Source of the DNA: Betaproteobacteria bacterium
GTDB taxonomy: Bacteria; Pseudomonadota; Gammaproteobacteria; Burkholderiales; Burkholderiaceae_C
Length of the DNA stretch: 13,662 nt
Assembly: GCA_005882155.1 (NCBI GenBank)
Contig: VBCQ01000168.1
Location: 1-13,662, forward strand
Reading direction: 5' to 3'
A program made the position numbers and the translations under genes. Positions 1 to 6,857 of the stretch are shown here, piece after piece (position 1 is the stretch's first letter; every line of letters starts with the position of its first letter). A model generated the notes under the pieces. The model was not told where the DNA came from. It ran no database searches and saw nothing but the letters and a program-made list of their open reading frames with translations.

Positions 1-64
1 CATAGCGGCGCAAGCGCGGGATCGTCGTCAGCAGCTGCTGGCGGAATGCAGTCGGTGCAGTCAC
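1..64 (-). CDS. N-terminus of probable ECF-type sigma factor (partial)
   Basis: Reading leftward from a GTG at 64, an open frame gives V-T-A-P-T-A-F-R-Q-Q-L-L-T-T-I-P-R-L-R-R-Y and then leaves the window. The pattern FRxxLLxxIPRLRRY matches the usual first helix of small ECF sigma factors (typically FRxxLLxxIPRLRRFARxL), which belongs to region 2 and contacts core RNA polymerase. Only 21 codons are visible and no clear Shine-Dalgarno precedes the GTG, so the identity rests on a short N-terminal resemblance. It follows the AAA ATPase on the same strand after about 49 bases that contain a hairpin. The start could differ from the one given. Confidence 0.45.
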   Translation of the reverse strand, partial: MTAPTAFRQQLLTTIPRLRRY

Positions 65-77
65 GTCGGGTGTACGC

Positions 78-111
78 GCGGGCCGGTGGGCTTATTCCGA
101 CGCCGGCCCGC
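78..111 (-). terminator. Hairpin after the AAA ATPase stop codon
   Basis: GCGGGCCGG (78-86) and CCGGCCCGC (103-111) form a perfect 9-bp GC-rich stem with a 16-base loop, beginning 2 bases beyond the AAA ATPase stop codon. No T tract follows on either strand, so it is not a classical intrinsic terminator. It may be a terminator-like or mRNA 3'-end structure. Confidence 0.35.
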
Positions 112-113
112 AA

Positions 114-1592
114 TCAATCGGCCTTGACCGTGCGCTCGGCTGCCCAGGCGCGCAGCGCCTCGATGCGCTCGGCCATCACGACCGACAGCGGGTGGGTGCG
201 GACGATCTCGGCGGCGACCAGATCGGCGTCGGAGGCTCGCCCTTGCGCATGCGCTTCGTACAGCGAGCAGATGATGGCCTGCTCGATTTCGGCGCCGGAG
301 AAGCCGTCGGCCAGCGCGGTCAGTCGCTGCAGGTCGAAGCGCTCGGCATCCTGACCGCGCTTGCGCAGATGAATGCGAAAGATCTCCTCGCGCGTCGCCG
401 CATCGGGCAGGTCGACGAAGAAGATCTCGTCGAGCCGGCCCTTGCGAATCAGCTCGGGCGGCAGGGCTTCGATGTCGTTCGACGTGGCGACGATGAAGAC
501 GCGGCTCGCGCGCTCGGCCATCCAGGTCAGCAGCGTGCCGAGCACGCGGCGCGACTCGCCGTTGTCGTTGTTGCCATTGCCGGTCAAGCCCTTCTCGATC
601 TCGTCGATCCACAGCACGCAAGGCGCCATCGATTCGGCCGCTTTCAGCGCCTCGCGAAGATTGCGCTCGGTCTCGCCGAGGAACTTGTTGAACAGCGCAC
701 CGAAGTCGAGCCGCATCAGCGGAATGCCCCAGGTGCCTGCCACCGCTTTCGCCGCGAGGCTCTTGCCGCAGCCCTGCACGCCGAGCAGCATGATGCCCTT
801 GGGAACGTCGAGCCCTTGCGCGCCGACGTCGTCGAGAAACGGCGCACGCCGCCGATCCAGCCACTGCTTCAGCGCCGCCAGGCCGGCCACGTCGGCGAAG
901 CGGCCGGTGTCGAGCTCGAACGACAAGCTGCTGTCGCGGCTCAGGATCTCATGCTTCTGCGCGATCAGCCGCGGCACGTCGGCGAAGTCGATCATGCCGT
1001 CGTATTCGATCGCCTGGCGCACGAGCCGGCGCACGTCGGGCTCGGTGAGGCCGCGCAGGTGCCGCAGCAGCGCTGCATAGGCGTCGCGGTGGCCCTGCAC
1101 CTGGCGCGGCGCGTTGCGCGTCTGCCAGCCTTGCACCTCTTCCTTGACGATCTGCTGGATTCCGCCTTCGTCGGGCAGCGACAGCGCGAACCGAACGACG
1201 AGCTTGTCGAGCTCGGGCGGCACCACTGCACGGTGGCTCATCAGCACCAGCGTGCGCGGCACGCGGTCGTAGTCGACCGCGATCTCTTTCATCAGCCGCA
1301 CATGCAGCGGGTCGTTGAGAAAGGGGTGAAAGTCGAGCAGCGCCCAGACGCCGGGTTGGCGCACCTGGCTCACGTGGCGCAGCGCCGCCGCCGGGTCCTG
1401 CGTCGTCGCCAGCGGCAGCTGCATGTGCGCCGCCTTCCAGCCGCTGGTCAGCGACCAGGTGAACACCGGCAGCTTGCGGCGCGACGCGCAACGTGTCAGC
1501 AACTCGATCGCACGCTGCTCCTCGTAGGTCTCGATCGCGATGATCGGAAAGCGCGAGGCGATCAGCAGTTCGAGTTCGTGCTCGTCTTTCAT
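114..1592 (-). CDS. Ycf46-like AAA+ ATPase
   Basis: A 492-residue cytoplasmic ATPase of the Ycf46 type, close to that family's usual size of about 500. Residues 1-220 are the poorly characterised N-terminal part. Residues 230-465 are a AAA+ module: Walker A GVQGCGKS (271-278), Walker B CVLWIDEIEK (325-334), sensor 1 ATSND (369-373), arginine finger in RKGRLDE (384-390) and the sensor 2 region FSGAEIEQA (431-439). Catalytic residues look intact, so it should hydrolyse ATP and probably remodels a protein partner, but no substrate is evident. Ycf46 proteins are linked in cyanobacteria to inorganic carbon use and photosynthesis regulation; that role does not transfer obviously here. The start at 1592 (MKDEHELELL) is preferred over an in-frame extension to 1901, because upstream residues are low-complexity Arg/Ala and overlap the divergent flavin reductase gene. 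Confidence 0.9.
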   Translation of the reverse strand: MKDEHELELLIASRFPIIAIETYEEQRAIELLTRCASRRKLPVFTWSLTSGWKAAHMQLPLATTQDPAAALRHVSQVRQPGVWALLDFHPFLNDPLHVRLMKEIAVDYDRVPRTLVLMSHRAVVPPELDKLVVRFALSLPDEGGIQQIVKEEVQGWQTRNAPRQVQGHRDAYAALLRHLRGLTEPDVRRLVRQAIEYDGMIDFADVPRLIAQKHEILSRDSSLSFELDTGRFADVAGLAALKQWLDRRRAPFLDDVGAQGLDVPKGIMLLGVQGCGKSLAAKAVAGTWGIPLMRLDFGALFNKFLGETERNLREALKAAESMAPCVLWIDEIEKGLTGNGNNDNGESRRVLGTLLTWMAERASRVFIVATSNDIEALPPELIRKGRLDEIFFVDLPDAATREEIFRIHLRKRGQDAERFDLQRLTALADGFSGAEIEQAIICSLYEAHAQGRASDADLVAAEIVRTHPLSVVMAERIEALRAWAAERTVKAD

Positions 1593-1624
1593 GGGGCCGG
1601 GGCAATCTATCACAGGCGGCGGCT

Positions 1625-1638
1625 GCGCCGGCCGGCGC
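1625..1638. promoter_or_regulatory. Palindrome in divergent promoter region
   Basis: GCGCCGGCCGGCGC is a perfect 14-bp palindrome in the 78-base gap between the divergent AAA ATPase and flavin reductase genes. It could be a protein-binding site. In DNA this GC-rich, short GC palindromes also arise by chance, so function is unproven. Confidence 0.2.
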
Positions 1639-1670
1639 GCGATGGCGCGGCGATCTCGGACAATATCGCC

Positions 1671-2180
1671 ATGACCGCACCGACCAAGGCGCTCGCGCCG
1701 AGCTTCTCTGCGCATGACTTTCGGGCTGCGCTCGCGATGTTCGCCACCGGCGTGACCATCGTCACCGCACGCGACGCCAGCGGCACGCTGTTCGGGCTGA
1801 CGGCGAACTCGTTCGCGTCGGTGTCGCTCGCGCCGCCGCTGGTGTTGTGGAGCTTGTCGCGGCGTGCCGGGTCGATGCCGGCGTTCACCCGCGGCTCGCA
1901 TTACGCGGTCAACATCCTCGCCGCCGAGCAGCGCGAGCTGGCCGAGCGGTTCGCCGGCAAGTCACGCGACCGCTTTGCCGGCGTCGTGTTCCGCGAAGGC
2001 GCGGGCGGCGCGCCGATTCTCGACGGCGCCGCCGCGGTCTTCGAGTGCTTCAACCGCAGCCAGTACCAGGAAGGCGACCACGTGATCTTCGTCGGCGAAG
2101 TCGAGCGCTGCGAGCGCCGCGTCGACGCGGCGCCGCTGATCTTTCACGGCGGGCGCTACTTCACCGAGCTTCCGCTGTAG
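1671..2180 (+). CDS. Flavin reductase family protein (FMN-binding)
   Basis: A 169-residue protein of the flavin reductase-like (split-barrel, FMN-binding) family, full length for the group (about 160-175). Family signatures are FATGVTIVTA (24-33), GLTANSFASVSLAPPLVL (42-59) and a C-terminal GDHVIFVGEVE segment (about residues 135-145), where the GDH histidine is usually conserved. Members use NAD(P)H to reduce FMN or FAD, often feeding a two-component monooxygenase. No oxygenase gene is in the window, so the partner is unknown. The ATG at 1671 fits the family's N-terminus; the open frame extends far upstream but only as antisense to the AAA ATPase. Its 3' end overlaps the convergent tautomerase gene by 20 bases. 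Confidence 0.88.
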   Translation: MTAPTKALAPSFSAHDFRAALAMFATGVTIVTARDASGTLFGLTANSFASVSLAPPLVLWSLSRRAGSMPAFTRGSHYAVNILAAEQRELAERFAGKSRDRFAGVVFREGAGGAPILDGAAAVFECFNRSQYQEGDHVIFVGEVERCERRVDAAPLIFHGGRYFTELPL

Positions 2181-2577
2181 CGTGCGGGCGAGCGGCGCGC
2201 GCCGCCTGCGTGCGGCCGCCGTAGCCCCAGCTGTCGGCCGCGATCTCGTCGACCACGACATAGCTCGCCGGATGCAGCTGCCCAAGCAGCGCCGTCAACT
2301 CGTCGAACACCGCGGCGATGAAGCGCTCTTTCTCGTCCGCGCTGTTCGTGCCCGCGGTGATCTGGATCTGCACCTGCGCGCTTGCTTGTCCGTGCTGCGC
2401 AAGCGTTCGTCCGCCAATGAACCACGCTTCGGGCGCGACGCGTTCGACCCGCACCGCGGTGACCTCGGGCTTTTTGCGCAGCACGCTGCCAGCAAGCTGG
2501 GTCAGCGTTTGCGCGAGCGTCTCGTCGCGGACCGATTTGCCGCGCGCGGCGGCGAATTGAATGTGAATGAACGGCAT
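2161..2577 (-). CDS. Tautomerase family protein (fused 4-OT-like)
   Basis: A 138-residue member of the tautomerase superfamily. The N-terminus MPFIHIQF supplies the Pro that becomes residue 1 after Met removal and acts as catalytic base in this superfamily. Two beta-alpha-beta halves are visible, roughly residues 2-62 and 67-127, the second starting SAQVQIQITAGTNSADEKERF. This is the length and layout of fused 4-oxalocrotonate-tautomerase-like proteins rather than the 62-residue single unit. It probably performs keto-enol tautomerisation or hydration of a small oxo acid; the substrate is unknown. A strong Shine-Dalgarno (AAGGAG, complement of 2584-2589) sits 6 bases before the ATG. The gene follows a 59-codon ORF by 15 bases and is divergent from lysR, which probably controls it. 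About ten C-terminal residues look like an unstructured tail. Confidence 0.85.
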   Translation of the reverse strand: MPFIHIQFAAARGKSVRDETLAQTLTQLAGSVLRKKPEVTAVRVERVAPEAWFIGGRTLAQHGQASAQVQIQITAGTNSADEKERFIAAVFDELTALLGQLHPASYVVVDEIAADSWGYGGRTQAARAARPHATAEAR

Positions 2578-2592
2578 CGTGAGCTCCTTGAA

Positions 2593-2772
2593 TCAGCGTT
2601 GCGTCCAGCTGCCCATCCGATGGTGATTCGCGTTTTCGCCCCAGGCGACGATGCGCTCGCCGGCGCGCGTCCACCAGCTCGGCGTGGCGCTGTGGGCGGT
2701 GCGACGTGAGCGCAGCGCAGGCAGCGGGCGATGCGGTGCGGGAGTGGTGGCGAAGAACCAGCTGGCTTGCAT
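2593..2772 (-). CDS. Small hypothetical protein upstream of tautomerase
   Basis: A 59-residue ORF starting MQASWFFATTPAPHRPLP. I do not recognise it. It has a basic, Pro-rich first half and a Trp-rich second half (WWTRAGERIVAWGENANHH, then RMGSW), with no signal peptide or membrane segment. Support for translation: GGAG (complement of 2779-2782) lies 6 bases before the ATG, it ends 15 bases before the tautomerase start, and it has the spacing of the first gene of a two-gene unit divergent from lysR. A longer in-frame start at 2898 would overlap lysR and is not preferred. The repeated aromatic/basic pattern resembles a small conserved protein rather than random GC-rich reading. Confidence 0.6.
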   Translation of the reverse strand: MQASWFFATTPAPHRPLPALRSRRTAHSATPSWWTRAGERIVAWGENANHHRMGSWTQR

Positions 2773-2852
2773 GGCGGACTCCGTTGGGCTTGGAATGCCT
2801 TCACTGTAGGTCTGCATCGACGCACGCTCAAGATGGCGAACCGCAATTCGAG

Positions 2853-2868
2853 TTTGCATTTTTGCAAA
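2853..2868. promoter_or_regulatory. Candidate LysR-type operator
   Basis: TTTGCATTTTTGCAAA is a perfect inverted repeat (6-base arms, 4-base T spacer) ending 20 bases before the lysR ATG, in the 116-base gap between lysR and the divergent small ORF/tautomerase pair. It contains T-N11-A with dyad symmetry (2854 to 2866), the classic LysR-type recognition geometry. It also stands out as an A/T-rich patch in very GC-rich DNA. The position fits autoregulation plus control of the divergent genes. Confidence 0.6.
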
Positions 2869-2888
2869 GTCGACATTAGCCTCTCGGA

Positions 2889-3785
2889 ATGGCAGCACTC
2901 GATTGGGACGATTTGCGCGTCGCGCTCGCGGTGGCCGACGCGGGCTCGCTCGCCGGCGCGGCGCGCGCGCTCGACGTCAACCACACGACCGCGCTGCGCC
3001 GGCTCGATGCGCTCGAAGCGCGCTTGAACACGCGGCTGTTCGAGCGTCAGCGCGGCGGCTACGTGCCGACCGAGGCCGGCGACCTGCTCGCGCAAGAGGC
3101 GCGTGCGATCGCACCGCGCATTGACGACATCGAGCGCCGCCTGCTCGGCCGCGACCTGCGCCTGACCGGCACGCTGCGCCTCACGACCGCGTTCGTCACG
3201 ATGGTCTACCTGCTGCCGCAGGCGCTTGCCGATTTCGCCAACACGCACCCGGGCATCGAGGTCGAGGTTGCCGAGAGCACCGCGCTGCTCGACCTCTCGC
3301 GCCGCCAGGCCGACGTCGCGCTGCGCTTGTCGCGCCAGGTGCCCGAGCATTGGGTCGGACGCACGCTCGGCACCGCGCAGTACAAGGTCTACGTCAAACG
3401 CGGCGCGAGCGGTCTGCCGCAGCGCAAGCAGCCGCTGGCAGCGCTGCTCGCGAAAGCGCCGTGGATCGCGTTCGAGCGCGAAGGCGCGGCCAATCGATTC
3501 GGCCGCTGGATGCAGCAGCACATTCCGAGCGAGCAAGTGCGCCTGCGCGTCGACATGTTCAACAGCATGGTCATGATGCTGCGCACCGGTCTCGCGGTCG
3601 GCGTGCTGCCGACCTTCGTCGCGGCGAGCGAGCCCGATCTGATGCCGATCTCGGGGGCGATCGACGATCTGGCGACGCCGCTGTGGATCCTGACCCACCC
3701 CGATCTGCGCCGCACCGCGCGTGTCCAGGCCTTCATGAAGCTGGTCGGCGACGCGGTGGCGAAGACGCTGCAGAATTCGAGCTGA
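2889..3785 (+). CDS. LysR-family transcriptional regulator
   Basis: A 298-residue LysR-type regulator, standard length. The winged helix-turn-helix spans about residues 5-65, with the typical GSLAGAARALDVNHTTALRRLDALEARLNTRLF core. The effector-binding domain is about 93-290. The family binds a small-molecule effector and usually controls a divergently transcribed neighbour as well as itself. Here the divergent unit is the small ORF plus tautomerase, and a T-N11-A palindrome lies between them, so that unit is the most likely target. The HTH (VNHTTALRRLDALE) resembles the subgroup of short-effector LysR proteins common in Burkholderiales. The start has only a weak ribosome site, but the N-terminus MAALDWDDLRVALAVADAGS fits the family exactly. 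Confidence 0.92.
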   Translation: MAALDWDDLRVALAVADAGSLAGAARALDVNHTTALRRLDALEARLNTRLFERQRGGYVPTEAGDLLAQEARAIAPRIDDIERRLLGRDLRLTGTLRLTTAFVTMVYLLPQALADFANTHPGIEVEVAESTALLDLSRRQADVALRLSRQVPEHWVGRTLGTAQYKVYVKRGASGLPQRKQPLAALLAKAPWIAFEREGAANRFGRWMQQHIPSEQVRLRVDMFNSMVMMLRTGLAVGVLPTFVAASEPDLMPISGAIDDLATPLWILTHPDLRRTARVQAFMKLVGDAVAKTLQNSS

Positions 3786-3804
3786 CTCAGCAAGACGAGA
3801 CGCG

Positions 3805-4293
3805 ATGCGCCGCAGCTTGATCTTCCTCGTGAGCCTCGCCTGTGCCCACGCCGCGGCGCAAGACGACGCGCTGCAACTGAACCCGTTTCACGACCCGTTC
3901 GTGCAGGCGACCGCGGGCCGTGCCTGCGCTGTGCCGCGCGGCCCGGCGTACACCGAGACGCAGCGCAACCAGGAGGCGCATTACCGCGTCGAGCGCGGCA
4001 CCAGTTGCTGGCTCGCCGGCACGTGCAGCGAGCCGAATGCGTATCGCTACGACGCGCGCATCGCCGACGCGGTGGTCGCCGCGCTGCGCGCCGACGCGGC
4101 AATGGCCGACAGCGCGATCTGGGTCATCGCCGAGCGGCGCTTCGTCTACCTGCAAGGCTGCGTCGCGAATGCGGCGCAGGCCGCGGCGGCCGAGGCTCTA
4201 GCAAAAGCTGCGCCCGATGTGCAGCTCGTCATCCCGATGCTCGCTGTCCCCGGCGAGGCGCCGCGTTATCCGCTCGCCGGATCGGGTCATTGA
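3805..4293 (+). CDS. Secreted BON-like domain protein
   Basis: A 162-residue protein with an N-terminal signal peptide (MRRSLIFLVSLACAHAAAQ), probably cleaved after residue 18, so periplasmic. Cys13 lies near a lipobox-like stretch, but the context S-L-A-C is not canonical, so a lipoprotein is the less likely alternative. Residues about 82-147 (DARIADAVVAALRAD, then VIAERRFVYLQGCV and a helix ending in VQLVIPML) resemble a BON domain, an alpha-beta fold of envelope proteins thought to bind membranes or ligands. Mature Cys41, Cys68, Cys74 and Cys119 could form disulfides. It starts 19 bases after lysR and may be cotranscribed with it. The precise function is unknown. Confidence 0.72.
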   Translation: MRRSLIFLVSLACAHAAAQDDALQLNPFHDPFVQATAGRACAVPRGPAYTETQRNQEAHYRVERGTSCWLAGTCSEPNAYRYDARIADAVVAALRADAAMADSAIWVIAERRFVYLQGCVANAAQAAAAEALAKAAPDVQLVIPMLAVPGEAPRYPLAGSGH

Positions 4294-4350
4294 GCCCACG
4301 GAACCTTCGCGCTCGCGCAAAATCGCACCTTGTGCTGAACGCTTCGAACC

Positions 4351-4827
4351 ATGCTGATCGCCTGCCCGCATTGCACCGCCGTCAACCGTGTTCCCGATGA
4401 TCGTCTCGTCGACGATCCGGTTTGCGGGCGCTGCGGCAAGCCGGTGTTGAGCGGCCAGCCGGTCGAGCTGACCGATGCGACCTTCGACGCCGTCGTCAGC
4501 AAGACCGAGCTGCCGGTCGTCGTCGATTTCTGGGCGCCGTGGTGCGGCCCGTGCCGCATGATGGCGCCGCAATTCGAGAAGGCCGCTGCCGCACTGAAGG
4601 GCAGCGCGATGCTCGTCAAGGTCAACAGCGACAACCATCCGCTGAGCGCGTCGCGCTTTTCGATCCGCAGCATTCCGACGATGGTGATGCTGCGCCGTGG
4701 CGCCGAAGTCAAGCGCTTGTCGGGTGCGTTTCAAGCCGCGCAAATCGTCGACTGGGTGGCGCAGCCGCCGACGTCGCGCTTGCGCACTCAGGCCGCGGCG
4801 AGTGCCGGCGCGAGCCGCCCGAGATAG
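4351..4827 (+). CDS. trxC: Thioredoxin 2 (zinc-binding thioredoxin)
   Basis: A 158-residue TrxC-type thioredoxin. The N-terminal zinc ribbon has CPHC (Cys5, Cys8) and CGRC (Cys25, Cys28). The thioredoxin fold begins near residue 36, with active site WCGPC (Cys65, Cys68) and the cis-proline in SIPT (Pro109). It reduces protein disulfides in the cytoplasm with electrons from thioredoxin reductase, and in other proteobacteria it is an oxidative-stress thioredoxin. It carries about 15 residues past the usual end (RTQAAASAGASRPR), and this tail overlaps the convergent ABC ATPase gene by 40 bases, so the extension may be a recent read-through. It follows the BON-like gene by 57 bases. Confidence 0.93.
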   Translation: MLIACPHCTAVNRVPDDRLVDDPVCGRCGKPVLSGQPVELTDATFDAVVSKTELPVVVDFWAPWCGPCRMMAPQFEKAAAALKGSAMLVKVNSDNHPLSASRFSIRSIPTMVMLRRGAEVKRLSGAFQAAQIVDWVAQPPTSRLRTQAAASAGASRPR

Positions 4828-5417
4828 GCCTGCACCCGCGCGTCTTGCGCCAACGCGGCGAGCGTTTCGGCGTGCGCGAGCCGCCCCTGCTGCACGAAGA
4901 TGAAACACTCGCAACATTCGCGCAGGATCTCGATGTGATAGCGCTCGTTCGGATGCAGGCACAGGAACACGAGCCGGTTCTGTGCGCGCAAGCGGCGAAA
5001 GAAGTCGAGCATGAAGCCGATGTAGCCGTCCTGCGTGTTGAACTGCGGCTCGTCGAACAAGTGCACCAGCGGCGATGGCGTGCTCGCGTGCTGCATCAGG
5101 AACGGCGGCCGCGTGCGCTGAAACTCGCGCACCTGGTACGACTGGTGGTAGTGGATCGCGACCCGATCGCGCTCGCGCGGCCGCACCGCGTGGATGTCTT
5201 GTCCGTTGACCCACACGCGCCCGGCGCTCGGCCGATTGCTGCCGGTGATGAGCTCGAACAGCGTCGTCTTGCCGGATCCGTTCGGTCCCATCACGCCGAC
5301 GATCTGCGGGCGATCGATCGTGAAGTCGGCTTCGAGCGAGAAGGTGACGGTCGGGTCGAAGACGCCGCGGGTGTAGCGCTTGACGAGGTGGTCGACGTGA
5401 AGCAGCGGTGTGCTCAT
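4788..5417 (-). CDS. Atypical ABC ATPase lacking the LSGGQ signature
   Basis: A 209-residue ABC-type ATPase, last gene of the leftward liv operon. Walker A GPNGSGKTT (44-52), a Q-loop candidate Gln92, Walker B LVHLFDEP (117-124, Glu123) and the H-loop His155 (LCLHPNE) are present. The stretch between Q-loop and Walker B is only about 25 residues instead of about 65-70, and nothing like LSGGQ is there (it reads REFQRTRPPFLMQHA). The helical subdomain and signature that normally complete the partner's ATP site therefore appear to be missing. The D-loop is QFNTQD, not the usual SALD type. The start at 5417 is preferred over 5483: GGGAG lies just upstream, 1 base separates it from the livF stop (TGAGATG), and MSTPLLHVDHLVKRY is a normal ABC N-terminus. 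It may be a regulatory or non-canonical partner of LivF/LivG; the role is unknown. Confidence 0.82.
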   Translation of the reverse strand: MSTPLLHVDHLVKRYTRGVFDPTVTFSLEADFTIDRPQIVGVMGPNGSGKTTLFELITGSNRPSAGRVWVNGQDIHAVRPRERDRVAIHYHQSYQVREFQRTRPPFLMQHASTPSPLVHLFDEPQFNTQDGYIGFMLDFFRRLRAQNRLVFLCLHPNERYHIEILRECCECFIFVQQGRLAHAETLAALAQDARVQAYLGRLAPALAAA

Positions 5418-5418
5418 C

Positions 5419-6114
5419 TCACACTCCCAACAATCGCATCCGCATCGCATCATCCTCATGCAGCTCGCGCGCCGGTCCTGCATGGGCGACGGTTCCGTGG
5501 TCCATCACGACGACGCGATCGGCGACCGCGAGCGCGCTGTGCACGTTCTGCTCCACGAGCAACACCGCGATGCCTTCGCCTTTCAAGCGCCCGATCGTGT
5601 TCATCACGTCTTGCACGAGCTTCGGCGCCAGACCTTGGCTCGGCTCGTCGAACAACACCAGGCCCGGCCCGCCGAGCAGCGCGCGCGAGATCGCGACCAT
5701 TTGCATTTCGCCGCCCGACAGGTTCTCGCATTCGCGCTGCATCAGCTGGCCGAGCGCGCTGAAGATCTCGAAGCACTCGGCTTCGCTCCAGGCGCGAAAG
5801 CGGCTCGGCTTGCGCGCGATCGCGAGGTTGCGCGCGACGGTCAAGCTCGGGAACACGCGCCGGTCATCGGGTACCCAGCCGATGCCCGCTCGCGCGATGT
5901 CGTGGGTCGCCGCGTGCGTGATGACGCGGCCGTCGAAGCGGATCTCGCCATGCCGCGCCGGCGTCAGGCCGAGGATCGCGCGCAGCGTCGTCGTCTTGCC
6001 GGCGCCGTTCGGGCCGAGCAGCGCAACCACCTCGCCGGCGGCGATCGACAGCGAAACGCCGAACAGCACCTGCGTGTCGCCGTAGAAGCTGTGGACGGCG
6101 TCGAGCTCGAGCAT
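5419..6114 (-). CDS. livF: Branched-chain amino acid-type ABC transporter ATPase LivF
   Basis: A 231-residue LivF-type ATPase, the usual size. Walker A GPNGAGKT (34-41), the Q-loop region VPDDRRVFP (81-89, acidic as is common in LivF), signature LSGGE (132-136), Walker B LVLFDEP (152-158) and the LLVEQN switch segment (185-190) identify it. With LivG it powers the permeases LivH and LivM on the cytoplasmic face of the inner membrane. The ATG at 6114 shares its A with the livG stop (TGATG), indicating coupled translation. An in-frame start at 6150 lies inside livG and is rejected. The substrate is not determined by the ATPase; neighbouring sugar-type genes suggest it need not be an amino acid. 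Confidence 0.92.
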   Translation of the reverse strand: MLELDAVHSFYGDTQVLFGVSLSIAAGEVVALLGPNGAGKTTTLRAILGLTPARHGEIRFDGRVITHAATHDIARAGIGWVPDDRRVFPSLTVARNLAIARKPSRFRAWSEAECFEIFSALGQLMQRECENLSGGEMQMVAISRALLGGPGLVLFDEPSQGLAPKLVQDVMNTIGRLKGEGIAVLLVEQNVHSALAVADRVVVMDHGTVAHAGPARELHEDDAMRMRLLGV

Positions 6115-6857
6115 CACGCGAGCGCTCCGATGTTCGAGCGCTGCACCCACGGGTTCTCGCGCAGCTGCGCCGGCGTGCCGGCGGCGATCACTTGGCCCCA
6201 GTGGATCACCGACACCGTGTCGGCAAGGCGAAACAGAAAGCGCATGTCGTGCTCGATGATGACGATCGTCAGCTGGCGCTTCAGCTCGCCGACGAGGTCG
6301 GCCAGGCGATCGGTGCCGTCGGCGCCGAGACCCGCGGTCGGCTCGTCGAGAAAGAGCAGGCGCGGTTCAGCCGCGAGCGCGACGGCGATTTCGAGCGCGC
6401 GCCGCTCGCCGTACGACAGGCTCTTGGCGAGCACATGCTCCTTGCCGGCGAGGCCGACGCGCGCGAGCACCGCAGCCGCCTGCTCGTTCGCGGTGCTGTC
6501 GGCGCCCAAGTCGCGCCACGGGTTGAAGCCTTGACGCCGCACATGCGGCAACGCGATGCGCACGTTGGCCAGCGCGCTGTCGTCGTTGAACAGATTCATG
6601 ATCTGGAACGAGCGCGACAGCCCGAGGCCGGCGATGCGGCGCGGCGCCATTCCGGTGATGTCTTGTCCTGCAAATCGCACGCTGCCGCGATCCGGCTTGA
6701 AGCGGCCGGTCAGCACGTTGAAGCAAGTCGTCTTGCCGGCGCCGTTCGGTCCCATCAGGCCCGACAGCCGCCCCTCATCGAAGGCGAGCGAAACGTCTTG
6801 CAGCACGACCTGGTCGCCGAAGCGCTTGTGCAGGTGACTGGCTTCAAACAGGGCCAT
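6114..6857 (-). CDS. livG: Branched-chain amino acid-type ABC transporter ATPase LivG
   Basis: A 247-residue LivG-type ATPase. Walker A GPNGAGKT (36-43), Q-loop Gln85 in SRSFQ, a LivG-style signature LSYGE (147-151), Walker B LLFLDEP (167-173), D-loop AGLG and H-loop His203 (IIEHDM) are all present. The C-terminus carries the AAGTPAQLRENPWV segment typical of LivG. It pairs with LivF on the LivH/LivM membrane dimer. The start at 6857 (MALFEASHLHKRFG) overlaps the 3' end of livM by 14 bases. A longer in-frame start at 7016 reads antisense-like Arg/Cys-rich sequence within livM and is rejected. Confidence 0.92.
   Translation of the reverse strand: MALFEASHLHKRFGDQVVLQDVSLAFDEGRLSGLMGPNGAGKTTCFNVLTGRFKPDRGSVRFAGQDITGMAPRRIAGLGLSRSFQIMNLFNDDSALANVRIALPHVRRQGFNPWRDLGADSTANEQAAAVLARVGLAGKEHVLAKSLSYGERRALEIAVALAAEPRLLFLDEPTAGLGADGTDRLADLVGELKRQLTIVIIEHDMRFLFRLADTVSVIHWGQVIAAGTPAQLRENPWVQRSNIGALA

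Noticed and set aside
192..1670. Very long plus-strand open frame upstream of, and in frame with, the flavin reductase
   Set aside because: It is antisense to the AAA ATPase with its clear Walker motifs; its translation is His/Arg/Gln-rich shadow sequence, and family similarity begins only at 1671.
1593..1901. 103-residue N-terminal extension of the AAA ATPase
   Set aside because: It is Arg/Ala-rich with no domain, overlaps the divergent flavin reductase gene, and the family N-terminus fits the ATG at 1592.
4422..5762. 446-codon plus-strand ORF through trxC and the ABC ATPase genes
   Set aside because: It is out of frame with trxC and antisense to two ABC ATPases with clear motifs.
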